DNA of 64,000 nt from Nocardioides sp. NBC_00368 (GCF_036090055.1 NZ_CP107970.1:6095513-6159512); one strand, 5' to 3'; positions 24,691 through 33,590 are shown, numbered from the stretch's first letter. Notes: generated by a model not told the origin, from the letters alone. Numbers and translations: made by a program.

Positions 24691-25730
24691 CCACCACGCT
24701 CGACGCGCCTGCCCCGGCCGCGCCGCAGCCACGCCACAGAGCAGCCAGCCGGCTGACCTGGCTCCTGAAGCAGCGCGAGACCGGCATCGCCGTCGCCTTC
24801 ATCCTGCTGCTCGTGGTGACCACGGCGGTGAACCCCAACTTCCTGTTCAGCACCGACGGCTGGCGCGACCTCACCCTGACCCCGGCGATCCTCGTCTGCC
24901 TGGCGATCGGCCAGGCGATGGTGATCGTCACCCGCAACGTGGACCTCAGCGTCGGGTCGACCCTCGGGCTGACGGCGTACCTCGCCGGTCGGCTCTTCCT
25001 CGACACCGGGCTCCCGGTGATCCTCGTCGTGCTGATCGCAGTCGCCGCGGGCGCCGTGCTCGGTCTGGTCAACGGGGTGCTGGTCGCCTTCGCGAAGGTG
25101 CCGGCGCTGGTGATCACCCTCGGCACCCTCTACGTCTACCGCGGGATCATGCTCGAGTGGGCCGGCAGCGACCGGATCAACGCCTCCGACATCCCGCCCG
25201 GGCTGCTCGACTTCGGAACCGGATCGTTCCTGTTCATCCCCAACCTGGCGTGGATCTCGTTCGCGCTGCTGGCCGTGGCCATCTATCTGATGCGCTCCAC
25301 CCGCGTCGGCCGCGAGTTCTACGCGATCGGCTCCGACCCCGATGCCGCCACGCTCTACGGGCTGCGCGACAAGCGCCGGGTCCTGCAGGCGTTCGCCACC
25401 TCGGGTGCGCTCGCGGGCCTCGCCGGGATCCTGTACGTCTCCCGCTACGGCACCATCAGCTCCGGTGTCGGCCTGGGCATCGAGCTCGAGGCCGTCGGCG
25501 CCGCCGTCGTCGGTGGCGTGGCCATCTTCGGCGGCAGCGGCACCGTGCTCGGGGCGGCTCTGGGGGCGTACCTCCTCACCACCATCAACCGGGCGCTCCC
25601 GGTCCTGGGCATCCCCGACTTCTGGCAGCAGGCCGTCGTCGGCGCGCTGATCATCGGCGCGATCGTCCTGGACCGCTACTTCGCCCGCCGTCAGCACGAC
25701 AAGCTCCTCGCAGAGAGGGAAGAAGCATGA
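24687..25730 (+). CDS. rhaP: Rhamnose ABC transporter permease 1
   Basis: A 347-residue RbsC-type permease with about nine or ten helices. NVDLSVGSTLGLTAYLAG and the C-terminal ELEAVGAAVVGGVAIFGGSGTVLGA are the branched-sugar permease signatures; the latter faces the ATPase. It has an extended Ala/Pro-rich cytoplasmic N-terminus (residues 1-30). Coupled by ATGA overlaps at both ends to the ATPase and the second permease. RhaS-P-Q-T importers commonly have two different permeases. Confidence 0.9.
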   Translation: MTTTLDAPAPAAPQPRHRAASRLTWLLKQRETGIAVAFILLLVVTTAVNPNFLFSTDGWRDLTLTPAILVCLAIGQAMVIVTRNVDLSVGSTLGLTAYLAGRLFLDTGLPVILVVLIAVAAGAVLGLVNGVLVAFAKVPALVITLGTLYVYRGIMLEWAGSDRINASDIPPGLLDFGTGSFLFIPNLAWISFALLAVAIYLMRSTRVGREFYAIGSDPDAATLYGLRDKRRVLQAFATSGALAGLAGILYVSRYGTISSGVGLGIELEAVGAAVVGGVAIFGGSGTVLGAALGAYLLTTINRALPVLGIPDFWQQAVVGALIIGAIVLDRYFARRQHDKLLAEREEA

Positions 25731-26815
25731 CCAGCCTGCTCTCCGAGAAGGCGCCCGCCCGGACGTACGCCGCGCACGCCAAGCCGTGGTGGCAGCGCAC
25801 CCTGATGACCAGGGACACGGCGATCATCGCCCTGCTCGTGGTCGTGTGGACGTACGCCTCGATCGCGATCCTCAACTTCTCCGACCCGATCACGGTCTAC
25901 TTCCTGGTGCTCGACATCGCGCCGATCCTGCTGATCGCGCTGCCGATGACCCTGATCATCATCACCGGCGAGATCGACCTGTCGGTGGCGAGCGTCGTCG
26001 GGCTCTCCAGCGTCCTGTTCGGGGTGCTGCACCGTGAAGGCCTCCCGATGGTGGCCGCGATGGTGCTCGCGCTGCTCGCCTGCGCGGTCGCGGGAGCGCT
26101 CAACGGCGTGCTCGTCACCCGCTACGGGCTGCCGTCGCTGGCCGTCACGATCGGCACCATGGCGCTCTTCCGCGGGATCGCGGTCGGCGCGCTCGGCACC
26201 ACCGCGATCACCGACTGGCCCGACGCCTGGGGCGATGTCGTACAGGCTCGGATCGGCGACTCCCAGATCCCGCTGATGACGGTTCCGCTGGTCGTCCTGA
26301 TCGTGCTCTTCGCGGTCGTCCTGCACTTCACGCCGTTCGGTCGGGGCATCTTCGCCGCGGGTCTCAGCAAGGATGCGGCCCGCTTCTCGGGTGTCAACGT
26401 CGACCGTACGAAGCTGATCCTGTTCACGCTCAGCGGCCTGATCTCGGGGCTGGCCGGCATCTACTTCACGCTGCGCTACGGCAGTGCGCGGGGTGACAAC
26501 GCCACCGGCATGGAGCTGCAGGTCATCGCGGCGGTGCTGCTCGGCGGGGTGTCCATCTTCGGCGGCCGCGGCGCGATCCCCGGGGTGATCGCCGGCGTCG
26601 TCCTGATCGGGACCATCGGCAGCGCGCTGCGCCTCGACGGACTCAGCGCCAACCTCATCCAGATCATCACCGGCGTACTCCTCATCGCAGCGGTCATCGC
26701 GGCCAGCGTCCTCGGCTGGACCGGTCGCATCGTCGGCACCTATCGGCTGCCCAAAGAACGGGTAGAGCAGAGCTCGGACAAACCATCCTCGAAGAACTCA
26801 AAGAAATCGGAGTGA
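25727..26815 (+). CDS. rhaQ: Rhamnose ABC transporter permease 2
   Basis: A 362-residue paralogue of the preceding permease. GEIDLSVASVVGLSSVLFG and MELQVIAAVLLGGVSIFGGRGAIPGV are the family signatures. It would pair with permease 1 as a heterodimer in the membrane. The C-terminal tail is Ser/Lys-rich (residues ~340-362) and cytoplasmic. The ATG at 25727 overlaps the previous stop by four bases. The solute-binding gene starts five bases after its stop. Confidence 0.9.
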   Translation: MTSLLSEKAPARTYAAHAKPWWQRTLMTRDTAIIALLVVVWTYASIAILNFSDPITVYFLVLDIAPILLIALPMTLIIITGEIDLSVASVVGLSSVLFGVLHREGLPMVAAMVLALLACAVAGALNGVLVTRYGLPSLAVTIGTMALFRGIAVGALGTTAITDWPDAWGDVVQARIGDSQIPLMTVPLVVLIVLFAVVLHFTPFGRGIFAAGLSKDAARFSGVNVDRTKLILFTLSGLISGLAGIYFTLRYGSARGDNATGMELQVIAAVLLGGVSIFGGRGAIPGVIAGVVLIGTIGSALRLDGLSANLIQIITGVLLIAAVIAASVLGWTGRIVGTYRLPKERVEQSSDKPSSKNSKKSE

Positions 26816-26820
26816 GAGAC

Positions 26821-27852
26821 ATGACCAGCAAGTTCCGACGCGCCGGCAGTGCCGTCGCCATCGTTGCGGCCCTCGGCCTCACCCTGTCCGCCTGCGGTGG
26901 CGGGAGCGGCAGCGGCAGCGATGGAGAGGGTGGCGGCGACACCAGCAGCATCACCTTCATCCCGAAGAACCTCGGCAACCCCTACTTCGACGCCTCCGAC
27001 GCGGGCGGCCAGAAGGCAGCCGACGAGATCGGCACGAAGTGGTCGCAGGTCGGCCCGACCGAGGCGACCCCCGACTCCCAGGTCAGCTTCATCAACACCG
27101 CGACGCAGCAGCGTGCCGGCGCGCTCGTCGTCTCGGCCAACGACCCGACCGCCATCGGCGACGCCCTCGACGAGGCCCGCAACGCCGGCACCAAGGTCGT
27201 CACGATGGACTCCGACACCGAGCCGCAGTTCCGCGACGTCTTCGTCAGCCAGGCCGACGCCGCCGGCATCGCCAAGAGCCAGGTCGACCTGATCGCCGAG
27301 CAGATCGGCGGCAAGGGCGAGATCGCGATCCTCTCCGCGGCGGCCAACGCCACCAACCAGAACGAGTGGATCAAGCTGATGGAGGAGGAGCTGGCCGCGA
27401 ACCACCCCGACATCAAGCTCGTCGACACCGTCTACGGCAACGACGACGACCAGACCTCCTTCGACAAGACCGCCGGCCTGCTGCAGTCCCACCCGAACCT
27501 CAAGGGCATCATCAGCCCGACCACGGTCGGCATCGCCGCGGCCGCGCGCTACCTGTCCGACTCGCAGTACAAGGGCAAGGTCGCGCTGACCGGTCTCGGC
27601 ACCCCGAACCAGATGCGGGAGTACGTCAAGGACGGCACCGTGAAGTCCTTCGCGCTGTGGGACCCCGAGCAGCTCGGCTACCTGGCCGCGTACACCGCCG
27701 AGGCTCTCGCCTCCGGTGACATCGAGGGCAAGGAGGGCGACACCTTCGAGGCCGGTGACCTGGGTGAGTACACCGTCGGTGCCGACGGCGTCGTCGTCCT
27801 CGGTGAGCCGACGGTCTTCGAGGAGTCGAACATCGACGACTTCGACTTCTGA
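26821..27852 (+). CDS. rhaS: Rhamnose-binding lipoprotein of the ABC transporter
   Basis: A 343-residue type I periplasmic-binding protein (RbsB fold). The type II signal peptide ends in the lipobox LSAC, then a Gly/Ser-rich linker (residues 25-42) that tethers the domain to the membrane. The mature fold opens with ITFIPKNLGNPYFD. The ATG at 26821 is preferred (GGAG eight bases upstream) over a GTG three codons earlier. It is last in the importer operon and ends before a terminator-like hairpin at 27866. Confidence 0.92.
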   Translation: MTSKFRRAGSAVAIVAALGLTLSACGGGSGSGSDGEGGGDTSSITFIPKNLGNPYFDASDAGGQKAADEIGTKWSQVGPTEATPDSQVSFINTATQQRAGALVVSANDPTAIGDALDEARNAGTKVVTMDSDTEPQFRDVFVSQADAAGIAKSQVDLIAEQIGGKGEIAILSAAANATNQNEWIKLMEEELAANHPDIKLVDTVYGNDDDQTSFDKTAGLLQSHPNLKGIISPTTVGIAAAARYLSDSQYKGKVALTGLGTPNQMREYVKDGTVKSFALWDPEQLGYLAAYTAEALASGDIEGKEGDTFEAGDLGEYTVGADGVVVLGEPTVFEESNIDDFDF

Positions 27853-27865
27853 GCCTGCGAGCCCC

Positions 27866-27891
27866 GTTCCGGTGAGCTTGCTCGCCGGAAC
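27866..27891 (+). terminator. Terminator-like hairpin after rhaS
   Basis: Arms GTTCCGGTGAGC (27866-27877) and GCTCGCCGGAAC (27880-27891) pair over 12 positions with one G-T wobble and a two-base loop. There is no T-tract, which is common for actinobacterial terminators. Confidence 0.65.
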
Positions 27892-27933
27892 GACGGGCGG
27901 GTCGAGATCTACGCCTCCTCGGCGCCCATCCCC

Positions 27934-28006
27934 GTGTAACACGCTGTTCGTAGGACTACTCGCCCTATCAGAACGACCGGGTAGACCTACGAACGACGTG
28001 TTACAC
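27934..28006. repeat. Large imperfect inverted repeat at the glycerate kinase 3' end
   Basis: Left arm 27934-27962 starts GTGTAACACG and contains GTTCGTAGG; right arm 27978-28006 is its reverse complement with about 25 of 29 positions paired, around a 15-base loop. The right arm covers the glycerate kinase stop codon at 28001-28003. It lies between two convergent operons, so it could be a bidirectional terminator or a mobile palindromic repeat. Confidence 0.75.
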
Positions 28007-29131
28007 GAGTCCGCCGCCGAGCTGTGTGAGCAGCTCGGCGGCGTTCGTCATGCAGCGCTCGGGGTCCGGCTCGAGGTCGGTCAGCGCGCGGACCGTGGTG
28101 GCTCCGGCCTGCTCGGCCTCAGCGGAGGAGAGGGTGGTGCGGCCGCACAGGACGGCGGCGGGGATGCCGCGCCTCGCCGCCGCCTCGAGTACGCCGAGCG
28201 GGGCCTTGCCGGACAGGGTCTGGTGGTCGAACGAACCCTCGCCGGTGACCACCAGGTCGGCGCCGACCAGGGCCTCGTGGAAGCCGACCAGGTCGAGGAG
28301 GAGGTGGACGCCCCGCTCGACCCGGCCGCCCAGCACCGCGAGCGCGGCGAACCCGACGCCCCCGGCCGCGCCTGCACCAGGGGTGTCGGCCGGTGCGGCG
28401 CGGTCGAGAGCGTCGGAGACGAGGGAGGCGTACGTCGTCAGCGACGCCTCGAGGATGGCCTGTTCTTCAGGGCCGGCGCCCTTCTGCGCGGAGAAGGTGG
28501 CGACCGCGCCGCGGGGGCCGAGGAGCGGGTTGTCGACGTCGCAGGCGACCACGATCTCCGTCTCCCGCAGGCGTGGGTCGAGGCCGTCGAGGTCGACGCA
28601 TGCCAGGTCCTGGAGAGCCGCGCCACCTTCCGCGAGCTCGGCCCCGGAGGCGTCGAGGAGGCGTACGCCGAGGGCGCGGAGCATCCCCGCGCCGCCGTCG
28701 TTGCTGGCACTGCCGCCCAGACCGATGACGACCGTGCGGCCGCCGCCGTCGACGGCGGCGAGCATGGCCTCACCCAGCCCACGGGAGGAGGCGGTGAGCG
28801 GGGCCAGCCGGTCGCCGGGCAGCCGCAGCAGCCCGCAGGTGTCGGCCAGTTCGACGACCGCCAGGTCGCCGCGGACGGCGTAGTGCGCCGCCACCGGCTC
28901 GAGCGTCGGACCGGCGACCGTCACCGGGACCAGGCGGAAGCCGGCGCCGGCCAGCGCCGCCACGGTGCCGTCGCCGCCGTCGGCGATCGGCACGATGCGT
29001 ACCTCTGTCTCGGGGTTCGCCGCGAGGATCCCGGCGGCGACCGCCTCGTCGACCTCGCGGGCGGTCAGGGAGCCCTTGAACTTGTCGCAGGCGACCACGA
29101 CGACCCGACCGTCAGGCTGGTGGACGGCCAT
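28001..29131 (-). CDS. Glycerate kinase (GlxK/GarK family)
   Basis: A 376-residue kinase that phosphorylates D-glycerate with ATP, giving 2- or 3-phosphoglycerate. The family opening VVVACDKFKGSLTAREV (residues ~10-26) and PIADGGDGTVAAL are intact. VVIGLGGSASNDGGAGML and VVTGEGSFDHQTLSGK are the other signatures. The ATG at 29131 overlaps the upstream TGA by one base; a GTG immediately before is less likely. It is last in a four-gene operon, which suggests that the pathway ends in glycerate. Confidence 0.92.
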   Translation of the reverse strand: MAVHQPDGRVVVVACDKFKGSLTAREVDEAVAAGILAANPETEVRIVPIADGGDGTVAALAGAGFRLVPVTVAGPTLEPVAAHYAVRGDLAVVELADTCGLLRLPGDRLAPLTASSRGLGEAMLAAVDGGGRTVVIGLGGSASNDGGAGMLRALGVRLLDASGAELAEGGAALQDLACVDLDGLDPRLRETEIVVACDVDNPLLGPRGAVATFSAQKGAGPEEQAILEASLTTYASLVSDALDRAAPADTPGAGAAGGVGFAALAVLGGRVERGVHLLLDLVGFHEALVGADLVVTGEGSFDHQTLSGKAPLGVLEAAARRGIPAAVLCGRTTLSSAEAEQAGATTVRALTDLEPDPERCMTNAAELLTQLGGGLV

Positions 29132-29982
29132 CACAGGTGGGGGAGGACGAGGTCGCGGTAGCGCTGCGCCATGGTGGCGAGCACCTCGTCGGGGTCGGCG
29201 GCCCAGACCGCCTCGTTGAAGATCTCGACCTCGACGTCGCCGGTGTAGCCGGTCTCGGCGACCATCCGGGTGATCGAGGCGAAGTCGATGACCCCGTCGC
29301 CCATCATCCCGCGGGCGAGCAGCGCGTCGGCGGGGATCGGCAGGTTGAAATCGCAGACCTGGTACGCCGCGATCCGCCGCTCCTCGCCCGCGCGAGCCAC
29401 CTGGGCGGCGAGGTCGGGGTCCCAGAACACGTGGAAGGTGTCGACGACGACCGCGACCGCGTCGACCGGGTGCGGCGCCGCCAGGTCGAGCGCCTGGCCG
29501 AGGGTGGAGATGACCGCCCGGTCGGCGACGTACATCGGATGGAGCGCCTCCAGGACGAGCCTCACGCCGGCGGCCTGGGCGTAGGGGGCGAGCTCGGCCA
29601 GCCGCTCGGCAACCCGCTCCCTGGCCCCGGCCAGGTCGACGTCGCCCTCGGGGAGGCCGCCGACGACCATCACCAGCGCGTCGGTGCCCAGGGTCGCGGC
29701 CTCGTCGACCGCCCGTTTGTTGTCCGCGAGCGCTTCCGCGATCCCGGCTGGATCAGACGCGGTCAGGAACCCGCCGCGGCAGAGCGAGGAGACGCGCAGG
29801 CCGGCGTCGCGTACGAGCTTGGTGGCCTTCTCCACCCCGGCCTCGTGGACGCGGTCGCGCCACAGTCCCAGCGCCGGGATACCGGCGCGAGCGGCGCCGT
29901 CGACAGCCTCGGCGAGGGTCCAGGAGTTCGTGGTCTTGGTGTTGAGCGAGAGCCGCTCGAGCCCGGTGGCATGGTCGGTCAC
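29131..29982 (-). CDS. Sugar phosphate isomerase/epimerase-like TIM barrel
   Basis: A 283-residue AP-endonuclease-2-fold TIM barrel, the family of hydroxypyruvate isomerase, xylose isomerase-like and 2-keto-myo-inositol dehydratase enzymes. Likely metal ligands lie in LVLEALHPMY (Glu), VVVDTFHVFWD (Asp, His) and the late VEVEIFNE (Glu). GTG start with GTGA overlap to the DUF993 gene; its own stop overlaps the glycerate kinase start. In an operon that ends in glycerate kinase, a hydroxypyruvate isomerase-like role is plausible but unproven. Confidence 0.85.
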   Translation of the reverse strand: MTDHATGLERLSLNTKTTNSWTLAEAVDGAARAGIPALGLWRDRVHEAGVEKATKLVRDAGLRVSSLCRGGFLTASDPAGIAEALADNKRAVDEAATLGTDALVMVVGGLPEGDVDLAGARERVAERLAELAPYAQAAGVRLVLEALHPMYVADRAVISTLGQALDLAAPHPVDAVAVVVDTFHVFWDPDLAAQVARAGEERRIAAYQVCDFNLPIPADALLARGMMGDGVIDFASITRMVAETGYTGDVEVEIFNEAVWAADPDEVLATMAQRYRDLVLPHL

Positions 29983-31163
29983 TGATCGACTCCTTGCACG
30001 GTGAGGAAGGCGCGCATGCGTGCGGCCGCGAGGTCGGGGCTGGTCAGCAGGCCGGCCGCGTCGGCGAGCCGGAAGACCTCGGCCAGGTGGGGCACCGAGC
30101 GGCCGGCGTGCAGGCCGCCGGCCATCGAGAAGGCCGGCTGGTGGCCGTTCAACCAGGAGAGGAACGCGATCCCGGTCTTGTAGTAGTAGGTCGGTGCTTC
30201 GAAGATCTTCCGGCCGAGCGCCTGGGTGCTCTCCAGCAGCTGCCGGGCGGTGTCGGGGTCGTCGTCATCCAGCGCCTGCAGCGCGGCCGAGGCGGCCGGG
30301 TAGATCGCCGCGAAGATGCCGAGCAGCGCGTGCGAGAACTCGCCCTCGCCCGTTCCCTCACCGACGATCAGCTCGGGATAGTTGAAGTCGTCCCCGGTGT
30401 AGAGCCGTACGCCGCCGGGCAGCGCCCGGCGCAGCCCGACCTCGTGCTCGGCGTCGAGGAGCGAGACCTTGACCCCGTCGACCTTGCCGGGCCGGGCCCG
30501 GATGATGTCGAGGAAGGTCTGGGTCGCCTCCTCGACCGACGGGGAGCCCCAGTAGCCCGCCAGTGCCGGGTCGAACATGTCGCCCAGCCAGTGCAGGATG
30601 ACCGGGCTGTCGGCCTCGTCGAGCAGGGTCGCGTAGACCTCGGCGTAGTCATCGGCGTCGCGGGCGACCTTGGCCAAGGCACGCGAGGCCATCACGATCG
30701 TGGTCGCCCCGGTGTCGGCGACGACCTTCATCTGCTCGCGGTAGGCGTCGATGACGGTGTCCAGACCTTGACGACCCTCGGGGACGGCGGACAGGACGAG
30801 CTGGTCGGTGCCGGCGCCGCAGGCGATCGAGCCGCCCACGGTCGCCGCCTCGGCGGCCGAGCGGCGGATCAGCTCGGCCGCGGCGGTCCAGTCCACGCCC
30901 ATGCCACGCTGGGCGGTGTCCATCGCCTCCGCGACGCCGAGACCGTAGGACCACAGCTCGTGCCGGTAGGCCAGGGTGCGGTCCCAGTCGATGTCCGCGG
31001 CGGCGCCGGGCACGTTCTCGGCCAGGGTGCGGGGGACGACGTGGGCGGCGGCGTAGGCGGTGCGGGAGGTGAACGGCGCGGTGGGCCTCGTCCACTCCGT
31101 GGGGTCTGCGAGGGTGTAGAGCTCGATGCCGCCGTCGGGCAGGGGGAGACGTACGGAGGTCAC
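29979..31163 (-). CDS. DUF993 protein, dihydrodipicolinate synthase-like aldolase superfamily
   Basis: A 394-residue TIM-barrel protein of DUF993. SPVILHWLGDMFDPALAGYWG and GKVDGVKVSLLDAEHEV are its strongest segments. Lys in GVKVS corresponds in place to the Schiff-base Lys of DHDPS/NAL enzymes, and RLYTGDDFNY follows as their late strand does. This supports a Schiff-base aldolase or dehydratase on a sugar-derived substrate; no member's reaction is known to me. GTG start at 31163 with GTGA overlap to the oxidoreductase gene. Strictly coupled within the operon. Confidence 0.8.
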   Translation of the reverse strand: MTSVRLPLPDGGIELYTLADPTEWTRPTAPFTSRTAYAAAHVVPRTLAENVPGAAADIDWDRTLAYRHELWSYGLGVAEAMDTAQRGMGVDWTAAAELIRRSAAEAATVGGSIACGAGTDQLVLSAVPEGRQGLDTVIDAYREQMKVVADTGATTIVMASRALAKVARDADDYAEVYATLLDEADSPVILHWLGDMFDPALAGYWGSPSVEEATQTFLDIIRARPGKVDGVKVSLLDAEHEVGLRRALPGGVRLYTGDDFNYPELIVGEGTGEGEFSHALLGIFAAIYPAASAALQALDDDDPDTARQLLESTQALGRKIFEAPTYYYKTGIAFLSWLNGHQPAFSMAGGLHAGRSVPHLAEVFRLADAAGLLTSPDLAAARMRAFLTVQGVDQ

Positions 31164-32311
31164 AGCTCGATCTCTCCGAGCTCGACCCGACGTCCCTCGG
31201 CCGAGGAGGTGAGCCCGGCCTCGGCGAGCCGTAGGCCGCGGACGCCGGCCATGAAGTCGTAGGGGTGGTCGCCGTCGCCCTCGACGTAGCGGATGAACTG
31301 CTCCCACTGCGCCTTGAAGCCGTTGTCGAAGGGCTGGTTGTCGGGGACCTCGTTCCAGAGCTCACGGAACCGGATCGACTCGACGAGATCCGGGTTCCAG
31401 ACCGGCTTCGGGGTCAGGTTGCGGTCCTGGGTGACGCAATGGTGCAGGCCGGCGACGGCGGAGCCGTGGGTGCCGTCGACGTGGAACTCGACCAGCTCGC
31501 CGCGGTTGACCCTGGTCGCCCACGAGGAGTTGATCTGGGCGATGATCCCGCCCTCCAGCTCGAAGATGCCGTAGGCGGAGTCGTCAGCGGTGGCTGCGTA
31601 CGCGTTGCCCTGCTCGTCCCAGCGCTCCGGGATGTGGGTGACGACCTTGGCGGTGACGGCCTCGACCTTGCCGAAGAGGTTCTCCAGGACGTAGTTCCAG
31701 TGGGGGAACATGTCGACGGTGATCCCGCCGCCGTCCTCCTTGCGGTAGTTCCAGCTCGGCCGCTGGGAGGGCTGCAGATCGCCCTCGAAGACCCAGTAGC
31801 CGAACTCGCCGCGCACGCTGAGGATGCGGCCGAAGAACCCCGACTCGACCAGGCGGCGCAGCTTCAGCAGGCCGGGCAGGTAGAGCTTGTCGTGGACGAC
31901 GCCGCTTTTCACGCCTTTGTCCGCGGCGAGGCGGGCGAGGCGCAGCGATCCCTCGACGTCGTCGGCGATCGGCTTCTCTGTGTAGACGTGCTTGCCGGCC
32001 GCGATCGCCTTGCTGATGGCGGCCTCGCGGACGTTGGTCAGCTGCGAGTCGAAGTAGACCGTGTCCTCGGCGTTGCCCAGGGCCTCGTCGAGATCGGTCG
32101 TCCAACGGTCCAGACCATGCTCCTTGGCGATGTCCTGGAGCTTCTCGGCATTGCGACCGACGAGGATCGGGTCGGGCTGGATCAGGGTGCCGTCGGAGAG
32201 CTCCACGCCGCCCTGCTCCTGGATCGCCAGGATGCTCCGCACCAGGTGCTGGCGGTAGCCCATCCGCCCGGTGACGCCGTTCATGATGATGCCGAGCCGT
32301 CGTGTGGCCAT
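31160..32311 (-). CDS. Gfo/Idh/MocA family oxidoreductase
   Basis: A 383-residue NAD(P)-dependent sugar dehydrogenase type protein. The N-terminal Rossmann fold starts LGIIMNGVTGRMGYRQH (a GxxGxxG variant); GKHVYTEKPIA around residue 108-118 holds the conserved EKP Lys. The C-terminal domain has GGGITVDMFPHW, where Asp and His are the usual catalytic pair. It would oxidise a sugar or inositol to its keto form. It is first in the operon, 40 bases after a perfect 16-base palindrome likely to be a LacI operator. Confidence 0.9.
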   Translation of the reverse strand: MATRRLGIIMNGVTGRMGYRQHLVRSILAIQEQGGVELSDGTLIQPDPILVGRNAEKLQDIAKEHGLDRWTTDLDEALGNAEDTVYFDSQLTNVREAAISKAIAAGKHVYTEKPIADDVEGSLRLARLAADKGVKSGVVHDKLYLPGLLKLRRLVESGFFGRILSVRGEFGYWVFEGDLQPSQRPSWNYRKEDGGGITVDMFPHWNYVLENLFGKVEAVTAKVVTHIPERWDEQGNAYAATADDSAYGIFELEGGIIAQINSSWATRVNRGELVEFHVDGTHGSAVAGLHHCVTQDRNLTPKPVWNPDLVESIRFRELWNEVPDNQPFDNGFKAQWEQFIRYVEGDGDHPYDFMAGVRGLRLAEAGLTSSAEGRRVELGEIEL

Positions 32312-32351
32312 GTGAGGGTCCTCGTCTGCTGGAGTGCCGGAAAAGCGGTGG

Positions 32352-32367
32352 GGGAAAGCGCTTTCCC
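32352..32367 (-). promoter_or_regulatory. Perfect palindromic LacI-type operator of the Gfo/Idh operon
   Basis: GGGAAAGCGCTTTCCC is a perfect 16-base palindrome with a central CG as in LacI/CcpA-type operators. It lies 41 bases before the oxidoreductase ATG and about 200 bases from the end of the LacI gene at 32568-33590, its likely repressor. Confidence 0.75.
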
Positions 32368-32422
32368 GGTACGGTAGGACAAATGTGATGCCCGTCGCAA
32401 GAGGCGCGTTCCGTCAGGCGTA

Positions 32423-32560
32423 CGCCGAGTCGGCGCGTCTGTCTCGGTTCGGAGCGCCGACTCGGCCCGATCCAGCGGGACTGTTGCGCCGACTCGGCAC
32501 GCGTCAGTGGGGCAGTTGCGCCGACTCGGCACGCGTCAGTGGGGCAGTTGCGCCGACTCG
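32423..32560. repeat. Array of GCCGACTCGGC palindromes, partly 32-base tandem
   Basis: GCCGAGTCGGC or its complement occurs at 32423, 32455, 32487 and 32519, with a truncated copy at 32551. The last three are exactly 32 bases apart, with a common GTCAGTGGGGCAGTTGC-containing spacer. The same core recurs at 33.7 and 35.4 kb. No ORF is supported here. Confidence 0.85.
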
Positions 32561-32567
32561 CGCCGGG

Positions 32568-33590
32568 CTAGGTGCGTGGGGGAGTGCTCTCCCGCAGCAC
32601 GACCTCGCCGTGTACGGACTGCTTGCGGATCTCCGCCGACGGCTCGCCGAGCACGAGCTCGAGAGCCAGCCGGCCGATGTCGGCCAGGGGGAGACGTACG
32701 GTGGTCAGCCCCGGTGTCACGTCTCGCAGTGTCGCGATGTCGTCGAAGCCCGCGACGGCCAGGTCCTTCCCGACGTCCACGCCGGCCTGACGGCAGGCGG
32801 CCAGGGCGCCGACGGCCATCAGGTCGTTGACCGCGAAGACGCAGTCGACCTCGGGGCCGTCCTCGAGGAGTCGGGACATCGCCCGGTGTCCGCCGTCACG
32901 GCTGAACTCGTCGGCGACGTAGCCCGGCTTCGAGCCGGCCGCTTCCAGCCATCCCTCCGCGAAGCCGGCGTGCCGCTCGGCCGAGACCAGCAGGTCCTCG
33001 GGCCCGGTGAGCACCGCGGCGCGGCGGTAGCCGAGGCCGACCAGCCGCTCCGCCAATGCCTTGGCGCCGCCGTGGTTGTCGATCACGACGGTGTCGACCG
33101 GCAGGCGCGGCTGGCTGACCGCGGCCGCGCGGCCGCCGCCATCGACGTAGGAGGTCAGCAGGCCGGCGACCTCGCGGGTGTGGCGTACGTCGGCCGTGTC
33201 GCTACCCGCCAGCACGATCGCCCGGCTCCGCTGGCGCCGCAGGGCGGCCAGGAACTTCTTCTCCCGCTCAGGCTGACCGCCGGTGTTGCACAGCATCACC
33301 AGCAGGCCGTGCTTCTCGGCCTCGTCGGCCAGGCCGCCGGCGATCGTGGAGAAGTAGGGGTCGGAGATGTCCTTGACCAGCAGTCCGACCGTCTCGGTCG
33401 AGCCGCGCGCCATCGCCTGGGCGTTGGCGTTGGGCGTGTAGCCGAGCTTGTTCGCCGCCGCCAGGACGCGCTCCTGCAGCTCAGGGCGCACCACCCGGTC
33501 GCTCCCGTTCAGCGCGCGCGACGCGGTCGCCAGCGAGACCCCCGCCTCGCGGGCGACGTCGCTCAGCGTCGCTGCGCGTTCTCCGGCCAA
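32568..33590 (-). CDS. LacI family transcriptional regulator 1
   Basis: A 340-residue LacI/GalR regulator. The helix-turn-helix is TLSDVAREAGVSLATASRALNGS (about residues 7-29) with hinge sequence NANAQAMARGSTETVG. A periplasmic-binding-like ligand domain follows. A TTG start at 33590 is chosen: AAGGAG lies six bases upstream and no better ATG/GTG is near the HTH. It is on the strand of, and 256 bases upstream of, the Gfo/Idh operon. The perfect palindrome at 32352 is its probable site. Inducer unknown. Confidence 0.88.
   Translation of the reverse strand: MAGERAATLSDVAREAGVSLATASRALNGSDRVVRPELQERVLAAANKLGYTPNANAQAMARGSTETVGLLVKDISDPYFSTIAGGLADEAEKHGLLVMLCNTGGQPEREKKFLAALRRQRSRAIVLAGSDTADVRHTREVAGLLTSYVDGGGRAAAVSQPRLPVDTVVIDNHGGAKALAERLVGLGYRRAAVLTGPEDLLVSAERHAGFAEGWLEAAGSKPGYVADEFSRDGGHRAMSRLLEDGPEVDCVFAVNDLMAVGALAACRQAGVDVGKDLAVAGFDDIATLRDVTPGLTTVRLPLADIGRLALELVLGEPSAEIRKQSVHGEVVLRESTPPRT

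Noticed and set aside
32487..32560. 32-base periodic repeats as a CRISPR array
   Set aside because: The repeats are contiguous with near-identical spacers, number fewer than three full units, and no cas gene is present. They belong to the palindrome family.
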